64,000 nt of DNA from Parvibaculum sp963975745 (GCF_963975745.1 NZ_CAXBIB010000011.1:71214-135213); one strand, 5' to 3'. Numbered from the stretch's first letter, positions 15,593 through 24,405 are shown. Notes: a model not told the origin generated them from the sequence alone. Made by a program: numbers and translations.

Positions 15593-17490
15593 GCGCGCAA
15601 CCGCACTCCGAGAACCGTGGCCGCGACTACACCGTATTCGATGACGAGATGGAGACACGCGGATTCGACTTCCGGCTTGTCGGCCGCCTGATGCACTGGC
15701 TCCGGCCCTATCGCCGGCAGGGCCTCGTCGCGCTGCTGTTCGTGCTGCTGGCAGCCAGCGCCGCAGTTCTGGCGCCGGTCGTCGTCAGCCGTGTCGTGGT
15801 CGATGGCATTCTGCTGCCGACGGCCGACGAGGGCGCACCCGATTTCGGCCAGAAGGCACTCAACGCCCTTCTCGTCGATCTTTTGACGCTGCATCCGATC
15901 GTCGCCGCCTGTCTGCTTTACGGATTGTGGACCCTGCTCTGGGCCGGCTTCGGCCATGGCTTCCGCGTGATGCTGGCGCGCACCGTTCTCAACGGCCTGC
16001 GCGATCTCCGGCGCGACCTCTTCGCCCATCTGGAGCGCCTGCCATCGAGCTTCTACGACCGGGTCGCGGTCGGCCGGGTGATGACGCGGCTGACAAACGA
16101 CATCGAGACCCTGTTCGAGTTGCTGGCCGGATTCGGCGTGCTGCTCGGCGAGTTTGTGCCGTTCTTTGTCGCCGTCTCGATCATGCTGGCACTCAACCCG
16201 ACGCTGACGATGGAACTGATGCTGCTGCTGCCGGTGGCGGCGCTGGCGACCTGGATTTTCCGCATGGCCTCGCGTCAGGTCTATCGCGGCATCCGCTCCT
16301 CGATGTCACGGCTCAATGAGAACCTGCAGGAGAACCTCTCCGGCATCGAGGTCGTGCAGCTTTACGGCCGGGAGCAGATCAATTTCGAACGCTACAGCGA
16401 AATCAACCGGGAGAATCGCGATCAGGAAAACCAGGCTATCCGGATCGAAAGCTATTACGGCCCCGCCATGGACAGCATGGCGTTTCTCGCCATGGCCGCG
16501 ATCATCTGGTTCGGCGGACATCATGTCTTCGAGATGACAGCAACACTCGGCAGCGTCATTCTTTTTGCACAGTTCGCCGACATGATGTTCCGCCCGATCG
16601 TGGCGATGGGCGAACAGTGGAACGTCGTTTTCCGCGCCATGGCGAGCTGCGAACGCATTTTCCAGGCGCTGGACTGGGACGAGGCGCTGAAGGAGCCGGC
16701 GGCGCCGAAGTCGCTGCCGAAGGACCTTCGTGGTCATGTCCGGTTCAACCATCTTACCTTCGGTTACCGGCCGGGGCAGACCATCCTCGACGACGTGACC
16801 TTTGATATCGCACCCGGCGAGCGCATCGCGATCGTCGGCCCCACCGGCTCGGGCAAGACCAGCCTGATCCGCCTGCTCTGCCGCTTCTACGATGTGCCTG
16901 AAAACTCGATCCTGATCGACGACATCGACATCATGGATGTGCCGCCGGCCGAAATCCGCCGCCGTGTCGGTGTCGTGCTGCAGGACTTCCACATCTTCTC
17001 GGGCAGCGTCTACGAGAATATCGCGCTTGGCAATCCGGCGATCACGCGCGAAGCGGCGCGGGCCGCCGCGCGGCTCGTCCATGCCGACCCCTTCATTCGC
17101 ATGCTACCGCAGGGCTACGACACGATGCTGACCGAGCGCGGCCGCAACCTCAGCCACGGTCAGCGCCAGCTCCTTGCTTTTGCGCGCGTACTGGCAATGA
17201 ATCCCGAAGTGCTGATCCTCGACGAGGCGACTGCGAGCATAGATACCGAAACCGAATTGCTGATCCAGGACGCGCTGTCGAAAGTCACGACGGGCCGAAC
17301 GTCCATCATCATCGCCCACCGGCTGCAGACGATCCGCGAGGCCGACCGCATCGTCGTGCTGACGCAGGGCGAGATCCGCGAGATCGGCTCCCATGAGGAA
17401 CTGATGGCGAAGGGCGGTGTCTACAAGACGCTCTACGAATTGCAGGTTCAGGACGTTTCAGGCAACGGGATCGAGGCCGGTCGCCCGTGA
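15589..17490 (+). CDS. ABC exporter half-transporter, MdlB-like partner
   Basis: The 633-aa second half of the heterodimeric exporter, translationally coupled to the first by a four-base ATGA overlap. The membrane domain spans about 40-340. Walker A is GPTGSGKT (417-424), the signature is altered to LSHGQ (521-525), and Walker B LILDE (542-546) keeps its glutamate. In a dimer, this LSHGQ would face the D529 half-site of the partner, making one degenerate and one competent ATP site, as known for heterodimeric exporters. It ends nine bases before the convergent curlin gene. Confidence 0.88.
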   Translation: MSAQPHSENRGRDYTVFDDEMETRGFDFRLVGRLMHWLRPYRRQGLVALLFVLLAASAAVLAPVVVSRVVVDGILLPTADEGAPDFGQKALNALLVDLLTLHPIVAACLLYGLWTLLWAGFGHGFRVMLARTVLNGLRDLRRDLFAHLERLPSSFYDRVAVGRVMTRLTNDIETLFELLAGFGVLLGEFVPFFVAVSIMLALNPTLTMELMLLLPVAALATWIFRMASRQVYRGIRSSMSRLNENLQENLSGIEVVQLYGREQINFERYSEINRENRDQENQAIRIESYYGPAMDSMAFLAMAAIIWFGGHHVFEMTATLGSVILFAQFADMMFRPIVAMGEQWNVVFRAMASCERIFQALDWDEALKEPAAPKSLPKDLRGHVRFNHLTFGYRPGQTILDDVTFDIAPGERIAIVGPTGSGKTSLIRLLCRFYDVPENSILIDDIDIMDVPPAEIRRRVGVVLQDFHIFSGSVYENIALGNPAITREAARAAARLVHADPFIRMLPQGYDTMLTERGRNLSHGQRQLLAFARVLAMNPEVLILDEATASIDTETELLIQDALSKVTTGRTSIIIAHRLQTIREADRIVVLTQGEIREIGSHEELMAKGGVYKTLYELQVQDVSGNGIEAGRP

Positions 17491-17498
17491 CCGCCGCG

Positions 17499-17981
17499 TC
17501 AGCAACGCTGGTTGACGAACACGATGTTGTTGTTGCCCGCCTGTGTCGTATAGGCCGTGTGGTTGCTCCCCTGCTGGATGACAAAGGCGGCATTGTCCGA
17601 TCCAGTCTGTGCGGTGACAACTGAATTGCCAGCGCCTCCCTGAACCGCCGCCGCCCTGTTGGCGACACCATGCTGGTCGACCGACACGTTATTTCCCCCA
17701 TGGCCGAAGCCGCAGGCCGACATCGCACGGAATCCTCCCAGAAGCGACTGCCTGACGCCTGCCTTTGCTGTCTTCGTTGCAAATCGGTTGGCCGTGCTGG
17801 CATAGAGGCGCGGCTTGATCTCCTTTGTCACGACTTTCGTCTGACCTGCCTTCTGCTGAACGACGGTGAGGTTGTAGCTGCCCGATTGATCGACGACGGC
17901 GACGCTTCCGGCACGCGCAGTGGGCGCCATCAGGACCAGAGCCAGAAACGTGGCCGACAGGACGAGAGGTAACCGTTTCAT
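17499..17981 (-). CDS. Curlin-repeat protein, CsgB-like
   Basis: A 160-aa secreted protein with a Sec signal (LPLVLSATFLALVLMAPTARA) and about four curlin-type units of the S-X5-Q-X-G-X-N pattern: one at 25-42, then, after a basic non-repeat stretch (about 45-95), three more (NVSVDQHGVANRAAAVQ; VVTAQTGSDNAAFVIQ; TAYTTQAGNNNIVFVNQ). The last residue is a cysteine and another lies at 90. The split repeat array with an insert and the opposite orientation to csgA suggest a nucleator or minor fibre subunit rather than the main one. The ribosome site AGGAGA is good. Confidence 0.72.
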   Translation of the reverse strand: MKRLPLVLSATFLALVLMAPTARAGSVAVVDQSGSYNLTVVQQKAGQTKVVTKEIKPRLYASTANRFATKTAKAGVRQSLLGGFRAMSACGFGHGGNNVSVDQHGVANRAAAVQGGAGNSVVTAQTGSDNAAFVIQQGSNHTAYTTQAGNNNIVFVNQRC

Positions 17982-18263
17982 GTGTTTCTCCTGTTGCGTC
18001 GTGGAACGGCGATACGCCGCACATACCGATCGCTGCCCTTCTAGTCATACCGGCATGATCGCGCGCTGAAGTTGCCGTTCACACCGCGTTCAGATTCGGG
18101 TTCGCATTCGCGCCTTGACTGATTCACGCGACGACGATCCGTCACGCCGCCGGTGAACGGAGAATGAATGCCGACTTCAGACGCCGCTCAGGAACGTCTC
18201 GCTAGAAAGGCATGGTCAACAACCGGCCCCATCATCGCGGCCATCCAAAGCAGGAGACGTAAA
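17982..18263. promoter_or_regulatory. Divergent intergenic region of the curli locus
   Basis: This 282-bp gap must hold the promoters of both the leftward csgB-like and the rightward csgA-like genes. I found no convincing operator, sigma site or palindrome. An in-frame ATG at 18168, preceded by GGAGA, could extend csgA by 32 residues, but that would bury the signal peptide, so I treat the stretch as non-coding leader. Confidence 0.5.
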
Positions 18264-18767
18264 ATGAAGAAGTTTCTACTGGCAGGCGCCGCCCTCACCG
18301 CCCTTGTCGTTGCCGGCGCGACCGGCGCCAGCGCCGGCAACAGCGCATCTGTCTATCAGAAGGGCTGGAACAATGCCGGCGTCTATACGCAGAACGGCTA
18401 TGGCAACAAGGGCACGATCAACACGAAGGGCCATGCCAACTATTCCAAGGCCGTGCAGCGCGGTCAGTGGAACTACCTCTACCAGCAGCAGCTGGGCAAT
18501 CGGAACAGCGCGCTGACCGATCAGTACGGCAAGGGCAACTACGCCGTGACCGGTCAGGAAGGTCGCAACAATACTGCGACCACGATCCAGACGGGCCGCA
18601 ACAATACCTCCGGCATTGCCCAGATCGGCAACAACCACAAGGCGACGACCGATCAGCTCGGTTCGAACAACACGGCCGCCACCATCCAGGTCGGCAACGG
18701 CCAGAAGGCCAATACCGTGCAGACCGGTCACGGCAACACGACGGTCGTCATTCAGGGCGGCTACTGA
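18264..18767 (+). CDS. Major curlin subunit, CsgA-like
   Basis: A secreted amyloid subunit of 167 aa. The signal peptide MKKFLLAGAALTALVVAGAT ends near residue 24 (ASA). The rest is almost entirely curlin repeats of about 18-22 residues with regular Q and N ladders, such as TATTIQTGRNNTSGIAQIG, ATTDQLGSNNTAATIQVG and ANTVQTGHGNTTVVIQ. The start has GGAGACGTAAA before the ATG. csgH follows 70 bp downstream. The outer-membrane channel gene csgG is not in this window, so secretion must rely on a distant locus. Confidence 0.82.
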   Translation: MKKFLLAGAALTALVVAGATGASAGNSASVYQKGWNNAGVYTQNGYGNKGTINTKGHANYSKAVQRGQWNYLYQQQLGNRNSALTDQYGKGNYAVTGQEGRNNTATTIQTGRNNTSGIAQIGNNHKATTDQLGSNNTAATIQVGNGQKANTVQTGHGNTTVVIQGGY

Positions 18768-18837
18768 CCCCGAGGCCCGCGTCAGGAGGCGGCACCCCGC
18801 TGCCTCCTGCGCCGCTTCCTCAAACGGGAGAAAGTTC

Positions 18838-19212
18838 ATGTCGAGAAACCGGATGTCTCTTGCCCTTGCGCCCATTGTACTGGGCATTTCGCTCGCCGCC
18901 ATCGTGCCGGCAAGCGCAGCGCCGCCAATGCAGTGCGAAATCCGCGCGATCGCCGTTCCTGGCGGCATTCGCCTTGAGAGTGTGGCCTTTGGATCGCCCG
19001 GCCTTTCGGGCAGCTATCAACTCTCGCTCGAGCGCTCGGGCGCAAGCGGAAGCTCGAATGTGTCGCAAGGCGGCGATTTCGAGGTCGGCGATGACGGCGA
19101 AGTCGTCATATCCGTCACCGAGTTCAATCTCGGCCCGCACGACAAATACAATGTCGCATTGACCATCGAGAGTTCCTCGGGTGCGACCTATTGCGAACAC
19201 GTCTCGCTGTAA
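18838..19212 (+). CDS. csgH: CsgH, curli assembly chaperone
   Basis: A 124-aa periplasmic protein with a signal peptide (about residues 1-27) and a small beta-sandwich holding two cysteines: CEIRAIAVPGGIRLESVAF near the start and YCEHVSL at the end. GSYQLSLERSGASGSSNVSQ with GGDFEV matches the alphaproteobacterial CsgH family, which restrains curlin aggregation until export. The ATG at 18838 has GGGAG upstream. It is downstream of and co-directional with csgA. Confidence 0.82.
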   Translation: MSRNRMSLALAPIVLGISLAAIVPASAAPPMQCEIRAIAVPGGIRLESVAFGSPGLSGSYQLSLERSGASGSSNVSQGGDFEVGDDGEVVISVTEFNLGPHDKYNVALTIESSSGATYCEHVSL

Positions 19213-19384
19213 CCGCAAGGTCGCGGACGGGATGCAGCCAAGACCTGCCAGGTGTCGGGTGGAATACCGGCTCGCCGACGCGACCGGATCAATCGGCGCA
19301 AGGCGGTTGTCGGCATAAACCCGGCGCGGTACGGTGAGGCTTCGTCCGGTGCCGGACTGCGGTCCGGCCAGTCACGGGAAGATC

Positions 19385-19819
19385 ATGACCAACCCAACGA
19401 TTCCCTATACCGTTCCCGAAGCACTCGAATCCGACCTTGCCGAAGTCCATGCCTATTGGCGGAAGCTGATAAGGGGCCAGGCGAGCGACATGCCCTATTG
19501 GGATGACGTCAAGCTCTCGGATCTGCCCGCTCTTGCGGACCGGCTGATGCTCGTGACCGCCTTCGCCAAGCCGGAGCGCTTCCGTTTCGAAATGGTCGGC
19601 AAGGAGATCGCTGCGCAATATGGCAGGGACGTCAACGGACGCTTCGCCGACGAAGTCGACGTAAAGGCGCCGCTCGATTTTTTCCGGAGTCAGGCCAGCG
19701 TAACGGTCGAAAGCGGCAAACCGAGTTATTTCCGATCGGCCGCCTATGCACGTCTCCTGCTGCCACTCTGGGGTGAAGGACATGTCAGCATGCTGCTCGG
19801 TGCCGTCGTCCGGCTCTGA
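19385..19819 (+). CDS. Small PAS-like domain protein
   Basis: A 144-aa soluble protein, essentially one domain. VHAYWRKLIRGQASDMPYWD, then LMLVTAFAKPERFRFEMVG and LLLPLWGEGHVSMLLGAVV, resemble stand-alone PAS-fold proteins frequent in alphaproteobacteria, which often carry a YW near the N-terminus. No output domain is attached, so it may sense or regulate through a partner. The start at 19385 has a weak GGGAAG site; an upstream frame to 19334 is GC-rich and unlike protein. Confidence 0.6.
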   Translation: MTNPTIPYTVPEALESDLAEVHAYWRKLIRGQASDMPYWDDVKLSDLPALADRLMLVTAFAKPERFRFEMVGKEIAAQYGRDVNGRFADEVDVKAPLDFFRSQASVTVESGKPSYFRSAAYARLLLPLWGEGHVSMLLGAVVRL

Positions 19820-19897
19820 GTTTCGGGGCGCCCGCATCGCGCGTTCGGCACAGGCTGGGCTGACTGGTTGGAATCGGGTCGCGCGGACCAGGTTTTC

Positions 19898-19972
19898 TGG
19901 CTGGGGCGGGAGGACTCGAACCTCCGAATGGCGGAATCAAAATCCGCTGCCTTACCACTTGGCTACGCCCCA
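19898..19972 (-). tRNA. tRNA-Gln (anticodon UUG)
   Basis: A complete cloverleaf on the minus strand: acceptor TGGGGCG/CGCCCCA, D arm with AAGTGGTAAGGC, anticodon loop centred on TTG, T arm GGAGGTTCGAACCTCC, discriminator G and an encoded CCA at 19898-19900. Confidence 0.95.
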
Positions 19973-20083
19973 GCAGGCTCCGGAAGCCTGATGGGTGGCC
20001 TCGCGAAATGTGGCGGAACATACCGGCATCGGCGGGTCCCCGCAACCGGCCGGGCCGGCACGGGACGCGGCCGGGAATCTCCC

Positions 20084-20112
20084 TTGCGGGGCCCGGTTTT
20101 GGCGGCTATAAC
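20084..20112 (+). promoter_or_regulatory. Sigma70-type promoter of tRNA-Pro
   Basis: TTGCGG (20084-20089) and TATAAC (20107-20112) are separated by exactly 17 bp and end 18 bp before the mature tRNA-Pro. The -10 box lies in a GGCGGC...GCCGCC dyad. Confidence 0.6.
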
Positions 20113-20130
20113 GCCGCCTCGCATGGGACA

Positions 20131-20207
20131 CGGAGTGTGGCGCAGTCTGGTAGCGCACCTCGTTCGGGACGAGGGGGTCGCAGGTTCGAATCCTGCCACT
20201 CCGACCA
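20131..20207 (+). tRNA. tRNA-Pro (anticodon CGG)
   Basis: A 77-nt cloverleaf: acceptor CGGAGTG/CACTCCG, D arm GCGCAGTCTGGTAGCGC, anticodon stem CCTCG/CGAGG with loop TTCGGGA (anticodon CGG), T arm CAGGTTCGAATCCTG, discriminator A and encoded CCA. Confidence 0.96.
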
Positions 20208-20338
20208 ATGCGAAGAAGACCGCCGCCGATCGTCGAGAGACGGTGGAGCCCTGACGGTTCCAAATCCGGACATCCCCTGTATCATTCGCCGCAGCGCCGA
20301 TGCGACGGCCTGCCCTATTGCGAATACGAGGAACCGAT

Positions 20339-20974
20339 ATGGCTGCCGTTCTCTATGATTTCACTGCCGCGCCGAGTCCGCGCCGCGCCCGCATCCTGCT
20401 GGCCGAGAAGGGCATCGATCACGAAACCGTCCAGGTCGATCTGATGAAGGCCGAACAACTCGGCGACGCGTATCGGCAGATCAATCCGGCATGCACCGTG
20501 CCGGCACTCAAGCTCGATGACGGCACCATCCTCACCGAGAATATCGGAATTGCGGCATGGGCCGAGGCGGTCAAGCCGGAGCCGCCCTTGTTCGGCACGA
20601 CGCCGGAGGAAAAGGGGCTTGTGTTCAGCTGGAATGCGCGGATCGAGTTCGACGGCTTCATGCCGATTGCCGAAGTGCTGCGCAATACATCCAAGGGCAT
20701 GGTCAATCGCGCGCTGCCCGGTCCGGTCGACCTGCCGCAGATTCCCGAACTCGCCGCGCGAGGCGCTCTGCGTCTGGCGCGCTTTTTCGACATGCTGAAC
20801 GAGCGACTGAAAGGCCGCGAATTCATCGCCATCGACCGCTATTCCTTTGCCGACATCACCGCACTGGTCTGCGTCGATTTCGCCAAATGGGTGAAGCAGG
20901 AGCCGAGGCCGGACCATGCCGACCTTCTGCGCTGGCATGCCGCCGTGTCGGCACGGCCCAGCGCCAAGGCATAG
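20339..20974 (+). CDS. Glutathione S-transferase family protein
   Basis: A 211-aa two-domain GST. The thioredoxin-like N-domain starts with VLYDFTAAPSPRRARILLAE and has the glutathione-binding INPACTVPALKLDDG followed by LTENIGIAAW; the helical C-domain contains IDRYSFADITALVCVDFAK. The start at 20339 follows GAGGAACCGAT. It lies alone between tRNA-Pro and the cobalamin riboswitch. The substrate is not predictable. Confidence 0.85.
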   Translation: MAAVLYDFTAAPSPRRARILLAEKGIDHETVQVDLMKAEQLGDAYRQINPACTVPALKLDDGTILTENIGIAAWAEAVKPEPPLFGTTPEEKGLVFSWNARIEFDGFMPIAEVLRNTSKGMVNRALPGPVDLPQIPELAARGALRLARFFDMLNERLKGREFIAIDRYSFADITALVCVDFAKWVKQEPRPDHADLLRWHAAVSARPSAKA

Positions 20975-21031
20975 TCCAATCCTGAAACCGTCAGTTTGAC
21001 ACGGGCCGCGCGCGGCCTATGATGCGGGCAC

Positions 21032-21245
21032 TCGATGGTTCCGCGCATTCGTTCCTCGGAACGGATGCAAGGAGGCAAGAGGGAACAGGGTGAGGCTTCG
21101 AGCGAAGCCGATGCCCTGGCTGCCCCCGCAACTGTAAGCGGCGAGGCCGCGTTCCACTTATGTCACTGGCGCAGTGCTCTTTCGGGAGTGACGGCCGGGA
21201 AGACGGAACGAGGCCGACGACCCGCGAGCCAGGAGACCTGCCACC
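21032..21245 (+). ncRNA. Cobalamin (AdoCbl-type) riboswitch
   Basis: The roughly 210-nt leader contains the ordered conserved blocks of a cobalamin riboswitch: TGGTTC near 21034, GGGAACAGGGTGAGGC, GCCCTGGCTGCCCCCGCAAC with TGTAAGCGGC (the B12-box region), a variable arm, GGGAAGACGG, and ACCCGCGAGCCAGGAGACCT at the 3' side. It precedes a TonB-dependent receptor by about 150 bp, the usual place for B12-repressed btuB. Vitamin B12 should shut off the downstream gene. Boundaries are approximate. Confidence 0.92.
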
Positions 21246-21396
21246 GGGTTCGTCATCTGCCGAGGGCCGGGGTGCGCCAGCGGGACGGTTACGCCCGCAT
21301 TCGTTCTCGTCCGGGCCTTTCCGTTTCCTGTCTTTCCCCTTCTCCCGGCGCCATGCGGCCGGGGTTGGCCGCGCCAGAGACAGGGCATCCATTCAA

Positions 21397-23385
21397 ATGA
21401 AAAATGCAAGCCGGGCGGCAATTGCCGCTCTCCTGCTACCCGTTTTCGCGGTCGCCGCGCAGGCCGACAACACACCCGTCGCACCCGAAGTGCTGGTCAC
21501 GACCGGCGTCGAGCCGTTGCCGACCAAACAGGTCGCCAGTTCCTTCACCATCGTCACGGCCGAAGATATCGAGACATTTCAATATCGCGACGTTGCCGAC
21601 GCATTGAAATCCGTTCCAGGCCTGCATGTGGTGCAGTCAGGCGCGCGCGGCTCGCAAACATCGATCTTCACGCGCGGCGCCAGTTCCAATCAGACGCTGG
21701 TGATGGTCAACGGCCTGCCGGTCAATGACCCCGCCTCGCCGGGCGGCGCGGCCAATCTTGCCAATATTCCGCTCGGCAATGTGGAGCGGATTGAAGTGGT
21801 GCGCGGACCGCAATCGGCGCTTTACGGCAGCCAGGCGATGGGCGGCGTCGTCAACATCATCACGAAGACAGGCAGCGAAACGCCTGTGACGACACTGAGG
21901 GTCGAGGGCGGAACGCTCGGCACGCTCAATACGCATGCGAATACCGGCGGCGTGGCGGGAAATGTCGACTATTTCCTCTCGCTCTCGCGCGAAGCAACCA
22001 ACGGCTCCGATGTCACGCCGGCCCGTCTTCGTGACGCGCGCGGCAAGGAGAAGGACGGCAACGAGGTCGTTTCCGCCTCCGGCCGCATCGGCGTGAAGCT
22101 CAACGAACGTCTCAATGCCGCCGCCTTTGTCCAGTACACGGATTCCGACACCGACATCGACGATGACGGCGCGACGGCGGGCTTTGTGCCGGTGTTCCAG
22201 AACTTCGACAGCACCTACAAGTCGAGGCGCCTGCAGTCCTCGGGCGAAATCTCCGGCCGGTTTCTCGGCGGTCAATGGCGCCCACGGCTCTCGGTCGGTG
22301 TCACGCAGTACAAGTCCGATCTCGCCGACAACCCGGACCCCGGCGGTTCGATCTACCTCGCCGATGTCGAATACGAGGGCCGGACATTGCAGACGCGCTT
22401 CGAAAATGCACTCGACATCCATCCGCAGCACCTGCTGACCTTCGGCGGCAGCTATACGCGCGACGAGTATTCGTCGAACGGATTGCGCGACTTCGGCGGT
22501 TTTGTCGTCACATCGGCGTCGGATGCCGACGCCGACGCCTTCGCGGTTTATGCCGCCGATCACATGACGTTCGGCGAGCGCTTCTTTGCCACGCTCAGCC
22601 TGCATCACGACATGCCGGATGACTTGAAGAACCACACCTCGTACACAATCGCGCCGGGCTACTACCATCCGGAGACGGACACGCGCCTCACCGCGAGCTA
22701 CGGCACCGGCTTCAAGACGCCGTCGCTCTATCAGCGTTTCGGCAGCGAGTTCAGCGCCTTTCTCGGCTTCCCCGCTGGACAATATACCGGCAATCCCAAC
22801 CTCAAGCCGGAGAAGAGCCGCGGCTGGGAAGTGGGCATCGAGCAGGGATTTGCCGGCGGAAAGGCGCGTGCCGGCGCGACCTGGTTCGAAAACAGCGTCA
22901 AGGACGCCATCGAAATCGTCTTCGACCCGCTCACCGGCGATTCCACCGCCGCCAATCTCCAGCGTTTCGATGTCAAAGGCCTTGAGAGCTTCATTGAAGT
23001 CAATCCGACAGAGCGGTTGACGGCACGCATCGACTACACATGGATGTCGCTCGACACCAATACCGCCGCCGTCGTCGGCGCTCTGACGCGCCGTCCGCGC
23101 CACGAGATAGGCCTGACGGCGAGCTGGCGACCCTGGGACAGCACCGTCTTTTCGACCAATATCCAGTGGGTCGATCCGGACCGCGACATTCCGCGCGACG
23201 GTTTCGGCTTTTATGTCTATCAGGCGCCCTACACCGTCGTGAATTTCGCGGCCTCGCACCAGCTGACGGAGAGCGTGCAGTTGACCGCGCGGATCAACAA
23301 CCTGCTCGACAAGACCTACGAACCGGCGCACGGCCTCGAAGCGCCCGGCGTCGAGGCGCTTGCGGGCATCGCCTTCTCGTTCTGA
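21397..23385 (+). CDS. btuB: TonB-dependent vitamin B12 receptor, BtuB-like
   Basis: An outer-membrane 22-strand barrel of 662 aa that imports cobalamin with TonB energy. It has a signal peptide (about residues 1-22), a TonB-box-like EVLVTTG, a plug domain (DALKSVPGLHVVQSGARGSQ, VERIEVVRGPQSALYGSQ, GGVVNIITK) and a barrel ending in the expected aromatic residue (IAFSF). The cobalamin riboswitch upstream supports the substrate. The ribosome site before the ATG is weak, as common for riboswitch-controlled starts. The open frame extends to 21160 only because it runs through the riboswitch. No btuFCD genes are nearby. Confidence 0.9.
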   Translation: MKNASRAAIAALLLPVFAVAAQADNTPVAPEVLVTTGVEPLPTKQVASSFTIVTAEDIETFQYRDVADALKSVPGLHVVQSGARGSQTSIFTRGASSNQTLVMVNGLPVNDPASPGGAANLANIPLGNVERIEVVRGPQSALYGSQAMGGVVNIITKTGSETPVTTLRVEGGTLGTLNTHANTGGVAGNVDYFLSLSREATNGSDVTPARLRDARGKEKDGNEVVSASGRIGVKLNERLNAAAFVQYTDSDTDIDDDGATAGFVPVFQNFDSTYKSRRLQSSGEISGRFLGGQWRPRLSVGVTQYKSDLADNPDPGGSIYLADVEYEGRTLQTRFENALDIHPQHLLTFGGSYTRDEYSSNGLRDFGGFVVTSASDADADAFAVYAADHMTFGERFFATLSLHHDMPDDLKNHTSYTIAPGYYHPETDTRLTASYGTGFKTPSLYQRFGSEFSAFLGFPAGQYTGNPNLKPEKSRGWEVGIEQGFAGGKARAGATWFENSVKDAIEIVFDPLTGDSTAANLQRFDVKGLESFIEVNPTERLTARIDYTWMSLDTNTAAVVGALTRRPRHEIGLTASWRPWDSTVFSTNIQWVDPDRDIPRDGFGFYVYQAPYTVVNFAASHQLTESVQLTARINNLLDKTYEPAHGLEAPGVEALAGIAFSF

Positions 23386-23400
23386 ACGGCGCGCAAACAC

Positions 23401-23430
23401 GAAAGGCGCGGGATTTATCCCGCGCCTTTC
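23401..23430. terminator. Bidirectional terminator between btuB and an enoyl-CoA hydratase gene
   Basis: GAAAGGCGCGGGA and TCCCGCGCCTTTC form a perfect 13-bp stem with a TTTA loop. The symmetrical A and T ends allow it to work for both converging genes, btuB and the leftward hydratase that stops at 23448. Confidence 0.88.
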
Positions 23431-23447
23431 TCATTCTGCAATGTCTC

Positions 23448-24296
23448 TCAACGCCCGGTGAAATTCGCGGTGCGCTTCTCGACGAAATGGGCAACGCCTT
23501 CCTTGAAGTCCTCGCTCGAAAAGCTCTTCTGCATTTCGCTGTCGCCGACCGCGAGCGCGTCGTTGAAGTTCTGGAACAGCGCCTTCCAGATTTGTGCCTT
23601 CATCACGGCCATCGAGCGCGGCGAAACGGTCGTCGCCAGCATCCTTGCGTAATCCATGACGTTCGCCATGAAGTTTTCCTGCGGGAAGGTCTTGTTGACG
23701 AGGCCCATTTCGGCGGCCTCCGCGGCAGAGACCTTGCGCGCCGACATCAGCAAATCAAGCGCGCGGGCGGGACCAACCAGATGCGGCAAGAGCCACGACA
23801 CGCCATGCTCGGCGATCAGCCCGCGGCTGGCGAAAGCAGTGGTGAATTTCGCCTCCGAGCCGGCAAAGCGCATGTCGGCATAAAGCGCGACGACGAGGCC
23901 GAGGCCGGCGGCCGGGCCGTTGATGGCGGCGATGATCGGCTTCTTCACCTGCATCAGATAGCCGAAGCGGCCGCCATAATGCGCACTGACATCGGGCCCG
24001 AGGCCGCTGGCGAAATCGAAACTCTCCTCGCGCGCGGCACTTGCCAGTTCACGGTCTTCCCACTTGCCGGGCTTGATCGACTGCAACAGGTTCATGTCGG
24101 CGCCGGCGCAGAAGCCGCGGCCCGCCCCCGTGATCACGATGACGCGCACCTCGTCATCGGCGACGGCTTCGGCCATGGCGCGTTTCAGGCTTTTCTCCAT
24201 CGCCGCCGTCCAGGCGTTGAGCTTGTCCGGACGGTTCAGCGTCATTAGCGCGACGCGATCCTTCACCTCGTATGTCAGATCTTCGTAGCCACTCAT
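23448..24296 (-). CDS. Enoyl-CoA hydratase/isomerase family protein
   Basis: A 282-aa crotonase-fold protein. VALMTLNRPDKLNAW leads into the first oxyanion-hole strand (GAGRGFCAGADMN) and INGPAAGLGLVVALYADMRF gives the second. LIAEHGVSWLLPHLVG carries the glutamate region. It probably hydrates 2-enoyl-CoA in beta-oxidation or a related branch. The ATG at 24296 has GGAGG eight bases away. It is divergent from a second, paralogous crotonase at 24406; the 109-bp gap must hold both promoters. Confidence 0.85.
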   Translation of the reverse strand: MSGYEDLTYEVKDRVALMTLNRPDKLNAWTAAMEKSLKRAMAEAVADDEVRVIVITGAGRGFCAGADMNLLQSIKPGKWEDRELASAAREESFDFASGLGPDVSAHYGGRFGYLMQVKKPIIAAINGPAAGLGLVVALYADMRFAGSEAKFTTAFASRGLIAEHGVSWLLPHLVGPARALDLLMSARKVSAAEAAEMGLVNKTFPQENFMANVMDYARMLATTVSPRSMAVMKAQIWKALFQNFNDALAVGDSEMQKSFSSEDFKEGVAHFVEKRTANFTGR

Positions 24297-24405
24297 TATT
24301 ATTTCCTCCCTCGATTTCGGCGTTTGTCTTTCATGGCAATGCGGTTTGGGCCAGTATAGGCCGAAGCGCGCCGGGTTTTCGAGATGCGCAGCGGGAGGAA
24401 ACCGG

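Noticed and set aside
13556..15658. Leftward 700-aa open frame opposite the ABC exporter gene
   Set aside because: It is antisense to a clearly conserved ABC protein, rich in R, H, Q and D as expected of a GC-rich shadow, and has no family motif.
18168..18263. Longer start for the csgA-like gene
   Set aside because: Although GGAGA precedes the ATG at 18168, a 32-residue extension would hide the signal peptide needed for export.
18264..18767. Regular repeats possibly a CRISPR array or tandem DNA repeat
   Set aside because: The periodicity is at protein level (curlin repeats) with diverged codons and an intact reading frame.
20101..20118. GGCGGC-TATAAC-GCCGCC as a terminator of the region before tRNA-Pro
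   Set aside because: No T tract follows, and the loop fits a -10 box with a -35 box exactly 17 bp upstream.
21637..23400. Leftward 587-aa open frame opposite btuB
   Set aside because: Antisense shadow of a TonB receptor with typical plug motifs; no plausible start signal or domain.
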